Position numbers and translations under genes: made by a program. The notes beneath the pieces were generated by a model that saw only the letters and a program-made list of their open reading frames with translations, was not told where the DNA came from and did not search any database. From Cenococcum geophilum 1.58 (lineage: Eukaryota; Ascomycota; Dothideomycetes; Gloniales; Gloniaceae), in assembly GCA_001692895.1 (NCBI GenBank), contig KV748177.1:124001-188000 (forward strand): a stretch of DNA of 64,000 nt, read 5' to 3'. Numbering within the stretch: position 1 is the first letter of the stretch; every line of letters starts with the position of its first letter. This document shows positions 60,068 to 64,000 of the stretch, piece by piece.

Positions 60068-62235
60068 TTTTTTTTTTTTTAGGTCCGTTGTATTATATTA
60101 CATACAATACTACGCATGCAGCCTCTAGGCTATAGCGCTATAGTTCTATATATATAAATCCTTTCTAGGCAGCTTAATATATACTAGTAGCTATATCCTA
60201 GTAGTTTATAAACCCCTAAGCTAGGAGTTTATAGTTCCTTAGTAAACTAAGTTACTACAACTACTAGGGAATAAGAAAACGGTAGGAAAAACTATAAGAA
60301 ATCCTAACACCTGTCCCTGTCCTTTTGCAATTTATTTCTATTCTTTTACTCTCTAATATCTTTTTTAAAAGCCTAGTAGAAGTTACCTCCTTCTAAAATC
60401 CTATTTATTTTATTTTATTCTTCTATAAAACCTTCTAAGCTAGTACTACCTACTAGCCTAGCTGCTTTAAGGACCTTATAGTCTTTACTATTAATAAAGT
60501 AGTTTTCTTTACAGTTAATATAAAGAGGGGTAGTATGCTTATAGGGCTTACCTGTTGTTATATAGGTAGAATAGGAGTGGTCTTTAGATAAATATACAGC
60601 CGTATAAAATCTATAGGCTCTAGTAGAGCATCTATCTCCTATATGGCTAAATTTTTAGCAGCTAGTGCACTGCGTTATAAGAAAGACTTTAAGGTATTTT
60701 ACTACCTTAGTAGCTATACCTGCAATTAATATCTCTTTTTACTTAAGGATTTCTTATCTTTTTTCCTCGCTCTTTATAGTAAAAACTATAGAGCTAAATC
60801 TGGTTTATAGATTGTGTCTTTTTATACTAGATAAGATCTATCTAGGTAGTCCTTATATTCTTATAGGATTAAAGGTCTTAATTTTTTTTCTTTTAGAAGC
60901 TTAGAGCCTCTCTCTCCTAGAAAAGGTAGGGTAGGAACCCTATAGGCTATAATTTAAACCTAAGGTTCTAGTTTTTGTTCTCTTTAAAAGGTAAAGCAGT
61001 TATGCTAGATATCCTTATATTTAACTAGGAAATCTATATTATACTCTTCTATAGTTATAAGGAGAATATTTTATTTTCCTTTAGTTCTAGCTATAGACGC
61101 TAGTACTAGCTTTTCTACTTGCAGTTTTAATATAAATAGTTAGTTAACTTTGTTCCGTATAAAAAAGGTATTTAAAAGTTAGTCCTTTTCGTCTGTAATT
61201 AGGACTAGCTTCCTTTCTTATAGCTACTTTTTCTTACTTTTAGTAAAAGTAGAACTTCTACTAGAAGGAGAAAAGGTAAAAGGTAGTAGTAGTGATAATA
61301 AGGAGGGTAGAGAGGACGAAGAAGGGAGGTCCCCCCTTAGCCTCTCTATATAAGTTTTTTTAGTAAAAGCTACCTCCTTACGGAGAGCTCTTACTTCTTC
61401 TACTAGTCCTTTTAGGATATTATTTACCTTCTCTTTTTCTTTTTCTTCTTCTTCTTCTTCTTCTTCTTGTATAAAGGGATTTTCTCCTAATAGGATACTT
61501 TGTGTATAGTACACTAGCTATTTAACTTATTCTTTTATTTCTTCTCTTTCTTCTTCTTCTTCTTCTAGCCCTTTATAGGCCTAGGTTAGGCTTTCTAAAG
61601 TAAATCTTAGATATTATTTTAGAGAAAAGGAATAGGAAGGCGTATCAGCCGTACTATCCGTAGTAGTCGTTAATTTTATTATCTTTTTTACAGGTTTTTG
61701 GTTTTCTTTTTTAGGAGACGACTAAGGATATCCTCTTTTTTCTCCTGTCCTAAATAGGCCAGGAGGAGGAAAAGGAGAAGAAAAGGTAAATATAGACTCT
61801 TTATCACTTATTTCTATAGGGGGTTTCTTTTTTTTTAACCTATTAGGCCTTGGCATTTTATATCTTATAGGGGGGTTTTCTAGTTTTTACTATCCTTATA
61901 CCCTTTCTCCTTACTAATCTTACTAGAAGATTTCTAGGGAGATTAGGCTAAAAGGTAGTAGAAAAACTAGCTCCTATTTTATAGTTTTAGTATTAGTGGT
62001 AGTAGTAGTAGTTTTAGTATTTCTGTCTATGCCTTGCTTATAAGCTAAGACCACTCTTAAAGAAATTTTTCTATTAGGAAAAGGGGGTAAAACGACAAAT
62101 AAATCCACCTCTAGCTTGCTAGGTAGTAGGAATTAGGTTTTAAAAGTTGGAAAATCGATTGTTTTTAATAGTAAGATGGGTATGCGTAAGTTTTGGAGTA
62201 TGGCGCTACCTTTTAGTAAGGTTGCATGTGCGGTG
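60068..62235 (-). mobile_element. Tad1-like LINE with internal deletion
   Basis: The minus-strand element ends in a 13-base A tail (T run at 60068-60080) preceded by ATATAATACAACGGACCT. Its 5' region (61857-62235) is the reverse complement of 63118-63486. It carries ORF1 but no reverse transcriptase or endonuclease ORF fits in the remaining 3' stretch (60081-60400), so ORF2 is deleted or this is a non-autonomous derivative. Confidence 0.7.
60400..61856 (-). pseudogene. LINE ORF1 with zinc knuckles (relic)
   Basis: The ATG at 61856 (MPRPNR..) matches the start of the other copy at 63487. The longest open part is 61514-61224, a coiled-coil-like segment YYTQSILLGENPFI, an expanded Glu run encoded by a CTT/CTC microsatellite (61441-61470), then LKGLVEEVRALRKEV. 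Toward the 3' end (about 60665-60480) are CCHC-type knuckles (C-TSC-KFSHIGDRC and C-KENYFINSKDYK, the last Cys mutated). ORF1 proteins of LINEs bind element RNA. Confidence 0.7.
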
Positions 62236-62344
62236 TTTTTTTTATTATACGTAGTATAATACAATGGATATTTATAAAAAAATTAAAAATTAAAAATTAA
62301 TAATTAACTAAGTTCGTATAGTACTAAGTTGGAGCAATATATAA
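62236..62344 (+). other. Plus-strand LINE 3' tail fragment
   Basis: ACGTAGTATAATACAATGGA followed by A-rich AAAAAATTAAAAATT matches, in opposite orientation, the end of the LINE at 60068-60110 (ATATAATACAACGGA before its A tail). It is therefore the 3' end of a LINE directly abutting the 5' end of the minus-strand copy. Confidence 0.55.
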
Positions 62345-62955
62345 AGGTCAACAATAATTATACACCCCTTAAATGATATGCGTACACCCCTATCCAAACA
62401 GCTTAGATCCTTCCACTTTAAGTTAAAATGTTACGTATGTTTGACTTATTTACACCCAAATTACAAAAATTAAAGTGTTAAATACAACACCTATAATACA
62501 TTTAAGATCTAAGTTAACTGGTGGGGGTAGACTACGGAGTACTTTACGAGGCGCTATAAGAACTAGATGGGTGCTGCTGCTTCTACTTAACGTCTATAGA
62601 TTGCCCCTACGGCACGCCCGCGACTGCGTCCGGCCCGCGCCCGGGTAGTACAGCTAGTGTTTCGCCCGCATGCCAAGAGCTCCCGCTAAGTAGGGTTATT
62701 AATGCGATTTATAGAGCCACTTAGGCGACCGCAACGACGCTTTATAACTGTAGGCTCTTAGAGGGCAAATGCGAAGTATTAATTTAAGTGTGGGCGCGTG
62801 GTGTTGTTTTCGCGATTTAAGTGTAAATAAGTTAAACACACGTGATATTCTAACTTGAAGTGGAAGGATTTAAACTTATTTGGGTAGGGGGTGTATGCAT
62901 ATCAATTGGGGGGTGTACGCGTATCATTTAGGGGGTGTATGATTATTGTTGACCT
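62345..62955. mobile_element. 611-bp TIR element with TACACCCC iterons
   Basis: The ends AGGTCAACAATAATTATACA and its complement (TATTGTTGACCT) are flanked by ATATAA on both sides (62339-62344 and 62956-62961). Inverted similarity extends ~110 bp and includes repeated TACACCCC / GGGGTGTA motifs and TCCTTCCACTT / AAGTGGAAGGA. The core (62520-62760) is GC-rich (CGGCCCGCGCCCGGG) and has no long open frame. CA/TG content is normal, so the element is young or low-copy. The transposon superfamily is not clear. Confidence 0.75.
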
Positions 62956-62961
62956 ATATAA

Positions 62962-63117
62962 AAAAGCTAAGTATATTGGTAAATTATTGTCCCCTATTAA
63001 TGGCCTCAATAGTTAGTAGTTAACGTAATTAGCGCGCAGTTAAGGGCATTTGGCAACTTAACCGACTAGCCAATATTGTATTTTTTTAACACGCAGCCTA
63101 TAGGGCTACTTTAACCT
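62962..63117. other. Unassigned spacer between TIR element and LINE
   Basis: AT-rich, no gene seen; it continues the pre-insertion sequence of 62236-62344. Confidence 0.4.
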
Positions 63118-64000
63118 TTACCGCATATGCAACCTTACCAAAAGGTAGCGCCACACTTCAAAACTTACGCATACCCATCTTACCATCAAAAACAATCGAT
63201 TTTCCAACTTTTAAGACTTAATTCCTACTGTCTAGCAAGCTAGAGGTGGATTTATTTATCGTTTTACCCCCTTTCCCCTAACAGAAAATTCTTCTTAGGG
63301 GTGGTCCTAGCTTATAAGCGAGGCANNGANAGGAANACNAAAACNAAATACNAANACCACGNAATATAGAGGCTAGATTTTCTANTANCTTTTAGCCTAA
63401 TCTCCCCAGAAATCTTCTAGTAGGATTAGTAAGGAGAAAAGGTATAAGGATAGTAAAAATTAGGAAACCCCCCTATAAGATATAAAATGCCAAGGCCTAA
63501 TAAGTTTAAAAAAAAACCTCCTATAGAAATAAGTGATAAGGATTCTATATCTACTTTTTCTCCCCCTTCTCCTTCTCCTGGCCTATTTAGGACAGGAGAA
63601 AAAAGAGGATATCCTTAGTCTTCTCCTAAAAAAGAAAACCAAAAACCTGTAAAAAAGATAATAAAACTAATAACTACTACGGATAGTATGCCTAGTATAC
63701 CTCCCTCTTCCCTTACTCCGGAAGAATATCTATGCGAGGCTTTAAGAAGCCTAATCTAGGCCTATAGAGGGCTAGAAGGAAAAGAATAAAAAGAATAAGT
63801 TAGGTAGCTAGTGGACTATACACAAAATATCCTAATAGGAAAAAACCGCTTTGCAAAAGAAGAAGAAGAGGTAAAAGAGGTCCTAAAAGGACTAGTAAGA
63901 GCTCTCCATAAGGAGGTGGCTCCTATTAAAGAAACTTACACAAAGAGGCTAAAGAAGGGCCTCCCTTCTTTATCCTCCCTACCTTCCTTATTATCGTCTA
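63118..64000 (+). mobile_element. 5' end of second Tad1-like LINE
   Basis: The 5' untranslated region 63118-63486 mirrors 62235-61857. The copy runs off the window edge. Ambiguous bases at 63326-63388 show unresolved differences between collapsed reads or copies. Confidence 0.7.
63487..64000 (+). pseudogene. LINE ORF1, N-terminal part (relic, runs off the window)
   Basis: ATG at 63487: MPRPNKFKKKPP, then a Ser/Pro-rich basic segment, PSSLTPEEYLCEALRSL, LVDYTQNILIGKNRFAKEEE and VLKGLVRALHKEV. It is clearly the homologue of the minus-strand ORF1 but without the long Glu expansion. A few stops (for example at 63618-63620 and in the EGKE region near 63788) indicate inactivation. Confidence 0.7.

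Noticed and set aside
61224-61514. Stand-alone Glu-rich protein gene on the minus strand
   Set aside because: It aligns with the ORF1 of the second LINE copy and owes its Glu run to a CTT microsatellite; it is part of a LINE relic.

Overview
The window looks like a heterochromatic, transposon-packed segment of a filamentous ascomycete (Pezizomycotina) genome. About nine tenths of it is transposon DNA damaged by repeat-induced point mutation (RIP). CpA and TpG are almost absent and TpA is everywhere, while CpG and CpC survive, and reading frames that can still be followed by homology are full of TAG/TAA stops. The element families (chromodomain Ty3/gypsy, fungal Ty1/copia, a Ngaro-like tyrosine-recombinase retroelement, Tc1/mariner, hAT, piggyBac, Tad1-like LINE) are typical of such genomes. 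Species cannot be named from this sequence. Family names come from motif reading by eye, not from a database search.

Layout. 1-1516: 3' end of a chromovirus (family A, second copy) inserted in the pol relic of another gypsy element (family B), which runs on the minus strand from 4060 down to 1517. 4051-20310: a Ngaro-like element inserted in the family-B gag. It carries a complete family-A chromovirus (4087-13894, TSD TTAGC) in its first terminal repeat and a mariner (18779-20300, TSD TA) in its last. The chromovirus itself carries a GC-rich minisatellite-like element (10994-12808, TSD AAATG). 20312-20838: 5' end and LTR of the same family-B element. 20839-23193: copia fragment. 23194-31464: 3' part of another family-B element (B'), split by a palindromic foldback element (23806-30623, TA) that is itself split by a full copia element (24113-30475, TSD CTAAT). 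31465-32948: repeat mosaic. 32949-40172: LTR and gag of a third family-B copy (B''), with chromovirus C inside the LTR (33159-39185, TSD ATATA). 40178-47106: chromovirus D (TSD ATTAG). 47112-48280: decayed repeat with one unmutated patch.

48280-52612 is the only clearly unmutated, gene-like island. It holds one intronless intact 1081-codon gene (49367-52612) for a protein to which I cannot assign a function; mutated repeat DNA starts directly after its stop codon. 52613-60067: tandem repeats, a piggyBac relic, a hAT relic and a truncated gypsy F. 60068-64000: two Tad1-like LINE copies head to head, separated by a young-looking 611-bp terminal-inverted-repeat element.

Apart from the one gene, nothing here appears able to make a functional protein. 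Six of the seven reverse transcriptases lie far enough inside the window to show their catalytic box, and all six have lost at least one of the two Asp residues. The interest lies in the nested history, the Ngaro-like split repeats, a hairpin motif shared by three unrelated retroelement classes, the young-looking non-coding elements that escaped RIP, and the surviving gene.
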